Below are positions 33,030 to 41,619 of a DNA stretch of 64,000 nt, in pieces. The notes under the pieces were generated by a model. The model did no database searches. It worked only from the letters and a program-made list of their open reading frames with translations, and was not told where the DNA came from. The position numbers and the translations under genes were made by a program. This DNA comes from a virus. The DNA lies in IMG/VR virus record IMGVR_UViG_3300037502_003888, positions 36,643-100,642 of that record, one strand, 5' to 3'. Within the stretch, counting starts at the first letter, position 1; each line of letters begins with the position of its first letter.

Positions 33030-34520
33030 ATGAGCATCGGTTCCGGTCAACTCATTGACACAGGTGATTACAATAGCTTTTTAAGTTGGGCTATGATTTA
33101 CATCGCCGGCAATGGCAGCAACACGCAGTACATGGGTTATGGCCAACCCGAAAGTTTTTGGGGAGCTACTTATGTGCAGACCGGAGAATTGATCACTGCA
33201 CAACAGTGGCAGAGACTCATTGGTATCTGTGCTAGTTTGGCTGCATATCAGCAAAACACTTTTGTCACTAATTTTCCACCTTCACCTTCCTCGGGTGAAC
33301 TTATTCCAGGTACCCTCAATTCTCTGACAAACATATTGATTGCCCTCATGCAACAATCCGGTTGGTCTGGATGGAGTGGTCCACAGTACACTGGATGGAC
33401 CGGACAATGTGCCAAGACCGCTGCTACACCAGCTGGAGTCTCTACCATAGAATTCAACAGCCAGGTAATTTTTGGTAGCTATGACGAAGCTCGATATTTC
33501 TGGAATGCTGGCGGCAGGGTCAAGATAGAGTTTAGCAAAAGCAGCACTGGACAACAAGGCGACGCGGATTGGAACAACTTAGCCAACAATGTCATGGCTG
33601 ATCTCTACGTGGTCAGTGGTGGCATACTGCGCCAGCAGACTCAGACCGGTTATCTACGACTCCAGGGGCAAACTTACTATGGTTTTGATGCGTTTGGTGG
33701 CACAGGAAATCCTGCGGTCTACAATAGGCTCAGTGGTTGGTACGATCTTCCGCCCGGCGGAGAATTCACCAAAGTCTATCAACAAAACAGTCCCAACACC
33801 CCTTACAACAACAACAGCATCGAAGTCTACATCAGCAAAAATGCCGCGCAGACACAGTTGAATATCCGCGCAGTCTGGACCAACAACGAAGGTGATCCAT
33901 TCAGTGGTGGTACGGCACCAAACGGTGCCACACCGGGCAGCGCACCTTGCATGATCACAACATATTTTCCGCCCGGTGGTGTGTCTCAAGGATTCTGGCC
34001 TGTGCAGAGCTGGGGCACTCCCTTGGTCAACTGCACTATTTCAGGGCAAGATCCAATCCCGCCGGTCCCGGTGTACACCACAACAAGCATATCTGTGTGT
34101 GATGAATCGAGCCTTCAGCCTAGTAGTTCTAACCCATTATGGGCTGCGTACAAATCCCAAGCTCCTAACACACCATTCTATCTCTTGCAACCAGATACCT
34201 ATGCACCCATGTTGGTGCCCACCTCTCCTCCCTTTAATAATGCCAATCTGGGCTTTGGACCCATATATGTCAACGAGGACTACGGAAATCCGGCCTTGGC
34301 ATCGGACTGGTTTACAATTTGTAATCTCAATTCTATGCCCAGCGGAGGTACGGTGTTTTATTGGATAGATACATCAGCAAGCATGAGCAGTGGAAGAGCA
34401 GTGGAGGCATCATTGAATTTGTTCCTCAGTAAATGTTCAGCAGCAAATTTGACTGCTATCCGTGCACCTACTAGAGGACGGGAGAACTGGTTAGCGCCGT
34501 TTGTACCGTTGCCTACCTAA
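33030..34520 (+). CDS. Tail adhesin with collagen-like patch and truncated VWA-like end
   Basis: 496 residues. A short GWSGWSGPQYTGWTGQ patch near residue 112 resembles the Gly-aromatic repeats of phage fibres. The middle contains a conserved 'RYFWNAGGRVKIEFSKSS' segment and tryptophan-rich beta sequence. The last ~60 residues begin VFYWIDTSASMSSGRAVEAS. The DTSAS has the D-x-S-x-S pattern of the metal-ion-dependent adhesion site that opens a VWA domain, followed by its first helix. The remainder of a VWA fold (about 130 further residues) is missing, so the domain is either minimal or truncated. The DNA looks more AT-rich than the flanking genes. It is the last tail gene before the accessory cluster. 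Confidence 0.7.
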   Translation: MSIGSGQLIDTGDYNSFLSWAMIYIAGNGSNTQYMGYGQPESFWGATYVQTGELITAQQWQRLIGICASLAAYQQNTFVTNFPPSPSSGELIPGTLNSLTNILIALMQQSGWSGWSGPQYTGWTGQCAKTAATPAGVSTIEFNSQVIFGSYDEARYFWNAGGRVKIEFSKSSTGQQGDADWNNLANNVMADLYVVSGGILRQQTQTGYLRLQGQTYYGFDAFGGTGNPAVYNRLSGWYDLPPGGEFTKVYQQNSPNTPYNNNSIEVYISKNAAQTQLNIRAVWTNNEGDPFSGGTAPNGATPGSAPCMITTYFPPGGVSQGFWPVQSWGTPLVNCTISGQDPIPPVPVYTTTSISVCDESSLQPSSSNPLWAAYKSQAPNTPFYLLQPDTYAPMLVPTSPPFNNANLGFGPIYVNEDYGNPALASDWFTICNLNSMPSGGTVFYWIDTSASMSSGRAVEASLNLFLSKCSAANLTAIRAPTRGRENWLAPFVPLPT

Positions 34521-34580
34521 CACCTACGAGATCTAACCAATCTAAGTTGCTCAAAGCTGTATCTCCTGCTACAATGCGGC

Positions 34581-34886
34581 ATGGACCCACAAGATTTCTA
34601 TCAACAGGCGCGACAGAGATTTGATCACGAAACAGCGCGTCGTGTATTGCGCGAAAAATATCAGGCCAAGCTAAATTTTGGCTTTGCTGGTGGCATGTTC
34701 AAGGCCACTCCCGAACTCATGGTATTCCTGGCCACATGGCCTCACGACACCATGGTGCTGCTGGATCTCTACGAAAATCCCATAGAAGTCAACCGGCCGG
34801 AACTGTTGGAGATCATGCAGCAGCGCTGGCAAGAACAAATGAACGCCTGGCACGCAGAATTACAAAAACTCACAGCCCAAAGATGA
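34581..34886 (+). CDS. Conserved small phage protein, 101 residues
   Basis: Contains 'RRVLREKYQAKLNFGFAGGM', 'LLDLYENPIEVNRPELLEIM' and a basic-aromatic C-terminal helix 'QQRWQEQMNAWHAELQKL'. This pattern recurs in marine T4-like phages beside glycosyltransferase-like and radical SAM genes, but I know no function. It is mostly helical, with no signal peptide. It overlaps the next gene by ATGA and heads the accessory cluster. The 60 bases before it hold no good T4-late element; a TACAAT-like box there is too close to the ATG to serve it. Confidence 0.65.
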   Translation: MDPQDFYQQARQRFDHETARRVLREKYQAKLNFGFAGGMFKATPELMVFLATWPHDTMVLLDLYENPIEVNRPELLEIMQQRWQEQMNAWHAELQKLTAQR

Positions 34887-35686
34887 CCACGGGCGCAGTG
34901 ATTTTGGCCTATGACACCGCTGGCACGGCGTATGTCGACATGGCGGGATGGTGTGCTGCCCGAGTGCAACAATGGTTGGACGTACCTGTGAGCCTCATCA
35001 CAGACCGTGACGTGGATGACAGTAGATTTGATCAAGTGATCACGCACACCACTGATGGTCTCAATCTCCGATATGATCCATCAGCGCGCCGACAATTGCC
35101 TTGGCATAACCACACACGCTGCGATGTGTTTGATCTCTCGCCATATGATCGTACCTTGGTGCTGGACGCGGATTTCGTGATCAACAGCACGGACCTCCGT
35201 GACATCCTGCACCGCGGGCCATCGTTTCTGGCGCATCGCAAGGCCTATAATCTCGCCACAGGACTTGAACTGTGTGAGCTCAATGAATTTGGGCGATATC
35301 GCATGCCCATGTGGTGGGCCACGGTGATTATTTTTGATCGCAATCGTGAAAATCATATCATGTTTGAAGCCTGGCGCATGATACGGGATCATTGGCATCA
35401 CTACTGCAATGTCTACAGCATCGATCAAAAACTTTTCCGCAATGACTATGCCATGAGCATGGCCTTGGCTCTGATGTCAGGACACACCCTGCAGGTGCCG
35501 GCCATCCCCTGGAATTTGGCCACAGCCATGCCTGGAACCGAACTCTCACTATCCCAAGATCAACGGGAGTTCCGTCTGTCGTATCGCGACAGCCAAGACA
35601 GGATTCGTTACATCACACTGTGTGATCAAGATTTCCATGCCATGGACAAAAAACATCTAGGAGATATCGTTGCCGGATCTTCGTGA
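34883..35686 (+). CDS. Nucleotide-sugar transferase-like protein (DxD-type), 267 residues
   Basis: I start it at the ATG that overlaps the previous stop (ATGA), rather than the earlier in-frame ATG at 34736 inside that gene. The N-terminal Rossmann-like half opens with GAVILAYDTAGTAYVDMAGW, and LVLDADFVI at residues 92-100 supplies a DxD (D95, D97). This is the nucleotide-sugar/metal site expected of GT-A glycosyltransferases. A 'GRYRMPMWWATVIIFDRN' block and a conserved Asp-Gln (SIDQKLFRNDYA) follow, consistent with a GT8-like layout. Neighbouring genes at 35670 and 36702 are the same general type. The substrate is unknown. Confidence 0.6.
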   Translation: MTTGAVILAYDTAGTAYVDMAGWCAARVQQWLDVPVSLITDRDVDDSRFDQVITHTTDGLNLRYDPSARRQLPWHNHTRCDVFDLSPYDRTLVLDADFVINSTDLRDILHRGPSFLAHRKAYNLATGLELCELNEFGRYRMPMWWATVIIFDRNRENHIMFEAWRMIRDHWHHYCNVYSIDQKLFRNDYAMSMALALMSGHTLQVPAIPWNLATAMPGTELSLSQDQREFRLSYRDSQDRIRYITLCDQDFHAMDKKHLGDIVAGSS

Positions 35687-36404
35687 ACGCGGTTACTTGA
35701 TACCGGCCTTTGACACTGAGCACATAGATTATCAGCGCTGTGCCCAGCAGTTGCGAGACAGCATCTTGGCCTGGCATCCCACGGCAGACGTAACCATAGT
35801 GACTCTGGAACAATTACCCTACGGCGATCAAGGTGGACAGGCCAATGATTGGCAGCTATGGCATGTGAGCCCTTATCATGAAACCATCAAGCTCGAGGCC
35901 GACATGTTGGTCAGCAGTCCCATGGATCACTGGTGGAATCTTTTCCAGCTTCGCGACATGGTGATCAGTGTGGGAGCGCGAGATTTTTATAGCCAGCCTG
36001 CGCAGTCTAGATATTACCGTGAAACGTTTGATCGCAACGATCTACCTGATGTATACAACGCCATAACTTATTGGCGCTACAGTCGAACCGCCAAGGAATT
36101 TTTCCAGTGGTGTCAGCGCATCTGGCAGCAATGGGCTGTCTACAGGTCTCTGCTGCGCTTCAGCGATGATATTCCCACCACCGACGTGGTGTATGCCATG
36201 GCGGCCGTGATCATGGGCGTGGATCGCGTGACCTTGCCTGCGCTAGGTCCCACCATCGTACACATGAAACAACACATCATTGGCACGCAAGGTCCAGATT
36301 GGACGCAAGAACTGATATCAGAATATCACCACGGCAATCTCAGGATCAACACTGTGGCACAATGGGGCTGTGTGCATTATGTCAAGAAAGATTGGAAACC
36401 ATGA
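35670..36404 (+). CDS. Glycosyltransferase-like protein, 244 residues
   Basis: Starts at TTG 35670, preceded by AGGAG six bases upstream, and overlaps the previous gene by 17 bases. It shares the layout of the preceding gene: 'GYLIPAFDTEHIDYQRCAQQ' at the N-terminus, then KLEADMLV at residues 74-81, where the neighbour has LDADFVI. The E-A-D arrangement is a plausible DxD variant. 'FSDDIPTTDVVYAMAAVI' follows, with the late acidic residues. It is probably a paralogue that acts on the same pathway, or a scaffold if the DxD variant is inactive. It ends with ATGA overlap into the 104-residue gene. Confidence 0.6.
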   Translation: MPDLRERGYLIPAFDTEHIDYQRCAQQLRDSILAWHPTADVTIVTLEQLPYGDQGGQANDWQLWHVSPYHETIKLEADMLVSSPMDHWWNLFQLRDMVISVGARDFYSQPAQSRYYRETFDRNDLPDVYNAITYWRYSRTAKEFFQWCQRIWQQWAVYRSLLRFSDDIPTTDVVYAMAAVIMGVDRVTLPALGPTIVHMKQHIIGTQGPDWTQELISEYHHGNLRINTVAQWGCVHYVKKDWKP

Positions 36405-36715
36405 CTCTGGGCCTAGCTGATGTGTATCCCGTGCCACCACAGTTGTTTAGACTGTATCATGATGCCCAAGGGCGTCCGCTTTTTTACAGCATGCAGGATC
36501 TACCAGGGTTGTACATCGACATATCAGTGGAAGAATTCCACCAAGCCAAATTCCGCGTGCGCGTGGTCAACGGACGCATAGAACCCATGCCGTTACCGCT
36601 GTATCCTCGGCTAGTTCCCAGTGATCATGGCCAGCTGTGTCATAAACAAGACGTGTGCATCATAAGCCAAGATGCCGACGCACAACATTGGAGCCTCAGC
36701 GATGAAACGAATTGA
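36401..36715 (+). CDS. Conserved small phage protein, 104 residues
   Basis: Starts at ATG 36401 by overlap with the preceding TGA. The core 'QLFRLYHDAQGRPLFYSMQD', LPGLYIDI and 'FRVRVVNGRIEPM' recurs in marine T4-like phages, usually close to radical SAM or glycosyltransferase-like genes. It is all-beta in appearance and lacks membrane segments. The function is unknown; the constant neighbourhood suggests an accessory protein of that pathway. It overlaps the next gene by 14 bases. Confidence 0.65.
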   Translation: MTLGLADVYPVPPQLFRLYHDAQGRPLFYSMQDLPGLYIDISVEEFHQAKFRVRVVNGRIEPMPLPLYPRLVPSDHGQLCHKQDVCIISQDADAQHWSLSDETN

Positions 36716-37628
36716 TGTAGCAGATCTAGATTGTATATTCCTCACCTATGATGAGCCACAGCGTGAAGAATTTTGGGCCAAGCTGCGCAACATAGTGCCC
36801 TGGGCCAAGCGAGTTGATGGTGTCAAGGGCAGCGATGCTGCGCACAAGGCTGCTGCTGAAACCAGCAGCACAGAAAGATTCATACTGGTGGACGGAGACA
36901 ATCTCCCCGATGCTGGATTTTTTAATCTTGTGTTGGAATTCGCCTCGCCGGAATGGGAACGGGCAGTGTTTCGTTGGAGGGCTCGTAACCACGTCAACGG
37001 TTTGATGTACGGCAATGGTGGCATCTCCAGCTGGACGCGGGAATTTGTTCGCAGCATGCGCACTCATGAAAACACCGACGGGCGGGCAGAAACCCAGGTT
37101 GAATTCTGTTTTGATCCCTTGTATTGGCCCATGCACGATTGTTACAGCACCACTTATCCCAATGGTTCACCGTTCCAGGCCTGGCGTGCAGGATTCCGCG
37201 AGGGAGTAAAGATGTGCCTCAACAAAGGAGTCAAGCCCAGCCTGGCTGAATTCCAGGCCCAGGTGCATCAGCGCAATCTCGATAATCTCACTGTGTGGCA
37301 CAACATTGGCATGGATGCAGAAAATGGTATCTGGGCCATGGCCGGTGCGCGACAAGGCACATACATGACCATGCTGACACAGTGGAACTATCGTGAAGTA
37401 CAGGATTTCCAAGCCCTGGAGAGATTGTGGCGCACTGTGGAACACACAGATCCCAGAGTCATGGCCGGCAACGTGGGCATAGAGCTGCATGCGCAGTTGG
37501 CCCTGCCAGTGTCGATGTTGGAAGCCGAACAGAGCGCTTTTTTCAAACACCACTATCGCAGTGACTGGCACAATCTCGGTGTCATGACACGAGAGATGGA
37601 TGTGATCCGCCGCAGGGAAGGTTGGTAA
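36702..37628 (+). CDS. Glycosyltransferase-like protein with VDGDN motif, 308 residues
   Basis: I start at ATG 36702 (MKRIDVADLD); an earlier in-frame ATG lies deeper in the preceding gene. The order is 'CIFLTYDEPQREEFWAKL', 'VPWAKRVDGVKGSDAAHKAA', then RFILVDGDNLPD at residues 59-70 with D64 and D66 as the DxD pair. Next come a 'VFRWRARNHVNGLMYGNGG' acceptor-side block and 'SPFQAWRAGFREGVKM'. This is a known marine-phage family of GT-A-like proteins. Degenerate copies of its central block form the repeats of the 1143-residue protein at 47828. It sits directly before the radical SAM run. Confidence 0.65.
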   Translation: MKRIDVADLDCIFLTYDEPQREEFWAKLRNIVPWAKRVDGVKGSDAAHKAAAETSSTERFILVDGDNLPDAGFFNLVLEFASPEWERAVFRWRARNHVNGLMYGNGGISSWTREFVRSMRTHENTDGRAETQVEFCFDPLYWPMHDCYSTTYPNGSPFQAWRAGFREGVKMCLNKGVKPSLAEFQAQVHQRNLDNLTVWHNIGMDAENGIWAMAGARQGTYMTMLTQWNYREVQDFQALERLWRTVEHTDPRVMAGNVGIELHAQLALPVSMLEAEQSAFFKHHYRSDWHNLGVMTREMDVIRRREGW

Positions 37629-37632
37629 CGCC

Positions 37633-39030
37633 GTGACCTCCAAGGGAGATCAGAGTGATTTCATGGGGCGCGCACAGACCATGCATGACCAGTTGGGTCC
37701 TGCCATGTGCCTGGCCAAATGGAAACAGGTGAGCCTGCATCTCACCACCGGACAGAACAACAGTTGCTATCATCCGCCCCTGCATGCTATATCACCCGAG
37801 GACATCGCCCGTGATCCCGGTGCCTTGCACAATACCCAGCACAAAAAACAACAGCGGGTCATGATGTTGCAAGGTCAGCGTCCCGCAGAATGCCAGTACT
37901 GTTGGAACATGGAGGATCTCGGCAAGCTGTCAGATCGGCATTATCGCAGCGGCGAACCCTGGGCCGCCATTGATTTTGATCGCATCCAAGCCAGCACAGG
38001 GCTGGAAGATGACGTGATCCCCAGTTATGTAGAAGTAAACTTCAACCATGCCTGCAACCTCAAGTGTAGTTACTGCAGCCCACAGTTCAGCAGCAGCTGG
38101 GCCGACGAGATCGCACGTCATGGTGCCTATCCCACCAGCCAGCCACACAATGATCCTGCCCATTTCCAAGGCAGTCGCAGGCCCATACCCGTGCGTGAGC
38201 ACAACCCCTATGTAGAAGCGTTCTGGCAGTGGTGGCCCACGCTGTATCCACAGTTGGTGCATTTCCGCATGACCGGCGGTGAGCCGCTCATGGACCGCAA
38301 CACGCATCGCGTGCTGGACTATGTGATCGAAAATCCCAGCGCGAAACTGCATCTCAATGTCACCAGCAATTTTTCCGTGGATGAGCGACTATGGCAAAAT
38401 TATCTCGCCAAGGTCAAGACCATCTGTGATGGACGCATTGAACATTTCATGCAGTACGTCAGCGTGGATGGCTGGGGCGCACAGGCCCAGTACATGCGGC
38501 ATGGCCTGGATTTCGATCTGCTCTGGGATCGCGTGAATCAGTTCCTCACTGAAATACCCAGTTACAGCAGCATCACTTTCATAGTGACCATGAACAATCT
38601 GTCAGTGACCACACTGGAAAGTCTGTTTGCGGGCATCCTGGGCCTGAGGAAAACTCACAGCGAAACATATCAGAGGGTGTGGTTTGACACACCGGTGTTG
38701 CGAGAACCGGCCTGGCAGAGCCTGCAGATCCTGCCCGAAAGTTATGCTGACCATCTCGAACATCTCTGGGCCTGGATGATACGACAACGTGAACTGCCCA
38801 CGGATCCCTATCATGGTTTCAAGGACTTCGAAATACAACGGCTGGATCGTGACATAGCATGGATGCGCGAGGGTCACAACATGGAGCCAGCGCGCCTCAC
38901 ACAGCTCCGCGCAGATTTCTGGCGTTTTTTCTCCGAGCATGATCGCCGCCGCGGCACTGATTTCCTGGCCACTTTTCCCGAAATGCGCCAGTGGTGGGCG
39001 GAATGCCAACGCTGCGCTAACCTCGGTTAA
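37633..39030 (+). CDS. Radical SAM protein 1 (twitch type)
   Basis: 465 residues, GTG start four bases after the preceding gene. The [4Fe-4S]/SAM-binding cysteines are C141, C145 and C148 (CNLKCSYC), followed by the FRMTGGEPLMD motif that holds the SAM amino group. An N-terminal region with further cysteines (NNSCYHP, AECQYCW) probably binds an auxiliary cluster; such twitch/SPASM-like additions are typical of enzymes that modify peptides or sugars. It is closest in layout to the next gene: both have 'HNTxxKKQ', 'CxYCW' and 'NPYVxAF'. Substrate unknown. First of five consecutive radical SAM genes. Confidence 0.85.
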   Translation: MTSKGDQSDFMGRAQTMHDQLGPAMCLAKWKQVSLHLTTGQNNSCYHPPLHAISPEDIARDPGALHNTQHKKQQRVMMLQGQRPAECQYCWNMEDLGKLSDRHYRSGEPWAAIDFDRIQASTGLEDDVIPSYVEVNFNHACNLKCSYCSPQFSSSWADEIARHGAYPTSQPHNDPAHFQGSRRPIPVREHNPYVEAFWQWWPTLYPQLVHFRMTGGEPLMDRNTHRVLDYVIENPSAKLHLNVTSNFSVDERLWQNYLAKVKTICDGRIEHFMQYVSVDGWGAQAQYMRHGLDFDLLWDRVNQFLTEIPSYSSITFIVTMNNLSVTTLESLFAGILGLRKTHSETYQRVWFDTPVLREPAWQSLQILPESYADHLEHLWAWMIRQRELPTDPYHGFKDFEIQRLDRDIAWMREGHNMEPARLTQLRADFWRFFSEHDRRRGTDFLATFPEMRQWWAECQRCANLG

Positions 39031-39038
39031 ATATCACC

Positions 39039-40379
39039 ATGCAAGATCTCGAATTCCGCCAGCAGGTGCTGGATCCAATCAGTGACAGTTTCTGTGGTGC
39101 CAAGTGGTACAATGCCACGATATGGTTGGGGTCGGGACAGACCACCAGCTGCCATCATCCTCCCGCGCATCACGTAAATATCGAGGATGTCAAGGCCAAT
39201 CCCCGTGCCCTACACAATACCCCGCAGAAAAAACAGGACCGGGAGGCCATGCAGCAGGGACGGAGGCCCGCGGGTTGTGAATATTGTTGGAAAATCGAAG
39301 ACATGGGCCGCGACGCTGTCAGTGACCGCGTGTATAAGAGCCGCATATATCCCATTGAGGCTCTCCATGCTGCGGCTGCGACTGCACCAGATCAAGACAT
39401 CAATCTACGCACTCTCGAGATCTCCTTTGATCGCACTTGTCAGTTCGCTTGCTCTTACTGCAATCCTGCTTTCTCTAGCACCTGGGTCAAAGACATCCGT
39501 GCTAATGGAGCATACACCCATCTTGTTTCCGACGGTCGTAACCACTTCACTCACACTCATGATAGCGCTCAACTTTTTCGCTTTGGAGAACGCAATCCAT
39601 ACGTGGACGCTTTCTTTGAGTGGTGGGAATCTGATCTACATCACACCCTGGAGGAGCTGAGGATCACCGGAGGTGAACCCTTGATGTCGGGTTACACCTG
39701 GCAGCTCATTGACTGGTTCCGTGACAACCCCGGCCGCAGCCGCACACGTCTGGCCATAAACTCAAATCTCGGCATGTCTTGGGATGTGATACAGCGCTTG
39801 TTAGACAGTTGTGCTGGCATAGAGCTTGATGTCTACACCAGCATGGAAAGCATAGGTCCACATGCAGAATATATCCGCGACGGCTTGGATTACACTGAGT
39901 GGTGCATGAACATGGAGCGTGTCATGCACAGCGGTAAATTACGGGCACTGCATGTGATGTGCACCATCAATGCCCTGTGCTTGGAAAGCCTGCCGGAATT
40001 CCTGACATATCTCATGCTGTGGAAACAGCAACATGGTGCTGACTTTCCCAATTTTACCTTGAACATCTTGCGTTTTCCCAGTTTCCAATCGCCCTTGGTG
40101 CTGCCCGACACAGTGCGCACGCATCACAGAGATAGATTGCAGTCATGGTTGGATCGTTGGGGCAACAACATGGCCTTGCAGCAACACGAACGTAATCATG
40201 TGCAGAGGCTCATAGATTATCTCGACGTGGTCAAGACACCACACAGTGATGCCTTTGATATGCCGGCACTGCACAATGACTTTGCACAGTTCTATCGGCA
40301 GTATGATCAACGCCGCGGCAAAGATTTCCGCGCTGCGTTTCCAAATCTACGGGAATGGTATGACTCAATATCAATATGA
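39039..40379 (+). CDS. Radical SAM protein 2 (twitch type)
   Basis: 446 residues. The cluster cysteines are C134, C138 and C141 (CQFACSYC), with ITGGEPLMSG further on. It is a clear paralogue of radical SAM protein 1, sharing 'YNATIWLGSGQTTSCHHPPA', 'LHNTPQKKQDREAM', GCEYCWK and 'GERNPYVDAFFEWW'. The substitution of CQFAC for CNLKC keeps the iron-binding spacing. The N-terminal CxxCW pair and SCHHP probably ligate a second cluster. Eight bases separate it from gene 1, and its end overlaps gene 3 by 20 bases. The two paralogues may act on related positions of one substrate or as a heteromer. Confidence 0.85.
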   Translation: MQDLEFRQQVLDPISDSFCGAKWYNATIWLGSGQTTSCHHPPAHHVNIEDVKANPRALHNTPQKKQDREAMQQGRRPAGCEYCWKIEDMGRDAVSDRVYKSRIYPIEALHAAAATAPDQDINLRTLEISFDRTCQFACSYCNPAFSSTWVKDIRANGAYTHLVSDGRNHFTHTHDSAQLFRFGERNPYVDAFFEWWESDLHHTLEELRITGGEPLMSGYTWQLIDWFRDNPGRSRTRLAINSNLGMSWDVIQRLLDSCAGIELDVYTSMESIGPHAEYIRDGLDYTEWCMNMERVMHSGKLRALHVMCTINALCLESLPEFLTYLMLWKQQHGADFPNFTLNILRFPSFQSPLVLPDTVRTHHRDRLQSWLDRWGNNMALQQHERNHVQRLIDYLDVVKTPHSDAFDMPALHNDFAQFYRQYDQRRGKDFRAAFPNLREWYDSISI

Positions 40380-41619
40380 CAGCAGTGACCTAGCTCGACC
40401 CGTGGAGCTCAACACACGCGAAGAGTTCTTGCTGAAAAAAAGCCGCGTGTTCTGCATCTATCCATGGATACATTTGCATGCCTATCCCACCGGCGAGGCC
40501 TATCCTTGTTGTCATGCTGAGATGACGCATCCTGTGGGCAATTGCAAATCACAGACTCTCAGAGAGATCTGGCAAGGACCTGAGATGACTGGACTGCGAG
40601 ACAACATGTTGAACGAACGTGAAAGTCCTGCGTGTGCTAGATGTTATGAACAGGAAGCCTCGGGCTTCTTTTCAGGACGTCGCAGTGCCAACAAACATCA
40701 CGGGCATCACATCAAAAAATTACAAGACAATCCTTTTGAGATGACCTACTGGGATATCCGCTTCAGTAATCTCTGCAATCTCCGATGCCGCAGTTGTGGT
40801 CATATCTTCTCAAGCCAGTGGTATCAAGACCAAGCTGCCTTGGCCGGACCTGAGTGGCGCAAAACGCATCAGGTCCTGAACTATGCTGGCCGCACTGACA
40901 TCGACATGTGGGAACAGTTGCTGCCACACATTGATTACGTGGAGCAGATTTATTTTGCTGGCGGCGAACCTTTGCTCATGGAAGAACACTATCGCATCCT
41001 AGATGAGCTGGAACGCCGCGGTAGGTTTGACGTGCGATTGATCTACAACACCAATTTCACACACACGGATCTGAAAGGTCGTTCGGTGTTTGATTACTGG
41101 CGGCGATTTGAATCCGTGGCCGTGGGAGCCAGTCTTGATGCCATGGGCCCCAGGGCCGAATACATCCGCAAAGGCACTGACTGGGCACAGGTGGAAGCCA
41201 ACCGTCGTGCCATGCAAGAGATCTGCCCCCAAGTAGACTTCTACATTTCGCCCACGCTCAGTGTCATGAATGCCTGGCATCTACCTGACTTCCATCGGGC
41301 CTGGGTAGAACAGGGATTCATACAGGCACAGGATCTCAATGTCAACATCCTGCAAGATCCACGATATTATCGCATTGACATCGCTCCCCGGGGTTTCAAA
41401 CAGCAACTCCAGGATCGCTACCAGCAGCACTTGGAATGGTTGGCACCGCAAGATCCGCTGCAGAGAGCCACTGTGGGATTCCAGAGTGCTGTCACATTCA
41501 TGATGGCCACAGACAACAGCCATCTCTTGCCAGAATTCTGGCAGCGCACCCAGAAGCTGGATCATCTGCGACGGGAAGACGTGCTGGCCACATTGCCAGA
41601 ACTAAAGGAACTACAGTGA
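40360..41619 (+). CDS. Radical SAM protein 3 (N-terminal SPASM/twitch-like)
   Basis: 419 residues from ATG 40360. The N-terminus has the iron-sulfur pattern FCIYPWIHLHAYPTGEAYPC plus a second cysteine, then ACARCYEQE. This pattern is known from SPASM/twitch proteins but here precedes the radical core. The core cysteines are C139, C143 and C146 (CNLRCRSC), followed by FAGGEPLLM and 'RLIYNTNFTHTDL'. The later GASLDAMGPRAEYIRKG block is shared with genes 4 and 5 in altered form. The gene overlaps its upstream neighbour by 20 bases and its downstream one by GTGA. It belongs to the phage/aquatic bacterial radical SAM group whose substrates are not known. Confidence 0.85.
   Translation: MTQYQYDSSDLARPVELNTREEFLLKKSRVFCIYPWIHLHAYPTGEAYPCCHAEMTHPVGNCKSQTLREIWQGPEMTGLRDNMLNERESPACARCYEQEASGFFSGRRSANKHHGHHIKKLQDNPFEMTYWDIRFSNLCNLRCRSCGHIFSSQWYQDQAALAGPEWRKTHQVLNYAGRTDIDMWEQLLPHIDYVEQIYFAGGEPLLMEEHYRILDELERRGRFDVRLIYNTNFTHTDLKGRSVFDYWRRFESVAVGASLDAMGPRAEYIRKGTDWAQVEANRRAMQEICPQVDFYISPTLSVMNAWHLPDFHRAWVEQGFIQAQDLNVNILQDPRYYRIDIAPRGFKQQLQDRYQQHLEWLAPQDPLQRATVGFQSAVTFMMATDNSHLLPEFWQRTQKLDHLRREDVLATLPELKELQ

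Noticed and set aside
34548-34576. TTGCTC-17-TACAAT promoter-like pair
   Set aside because: The predicted start would fall at or after the ATG at 34581, and the hexamers are imperfect. Not listed as a promoter.
39021-39035. GTTAAATAT as a late promoter before radical SAM gene 2
   Set aside because: It overlaps the stop of gene 1, lies only about eight bases before the ATG and has a poor match to TATAAATA.
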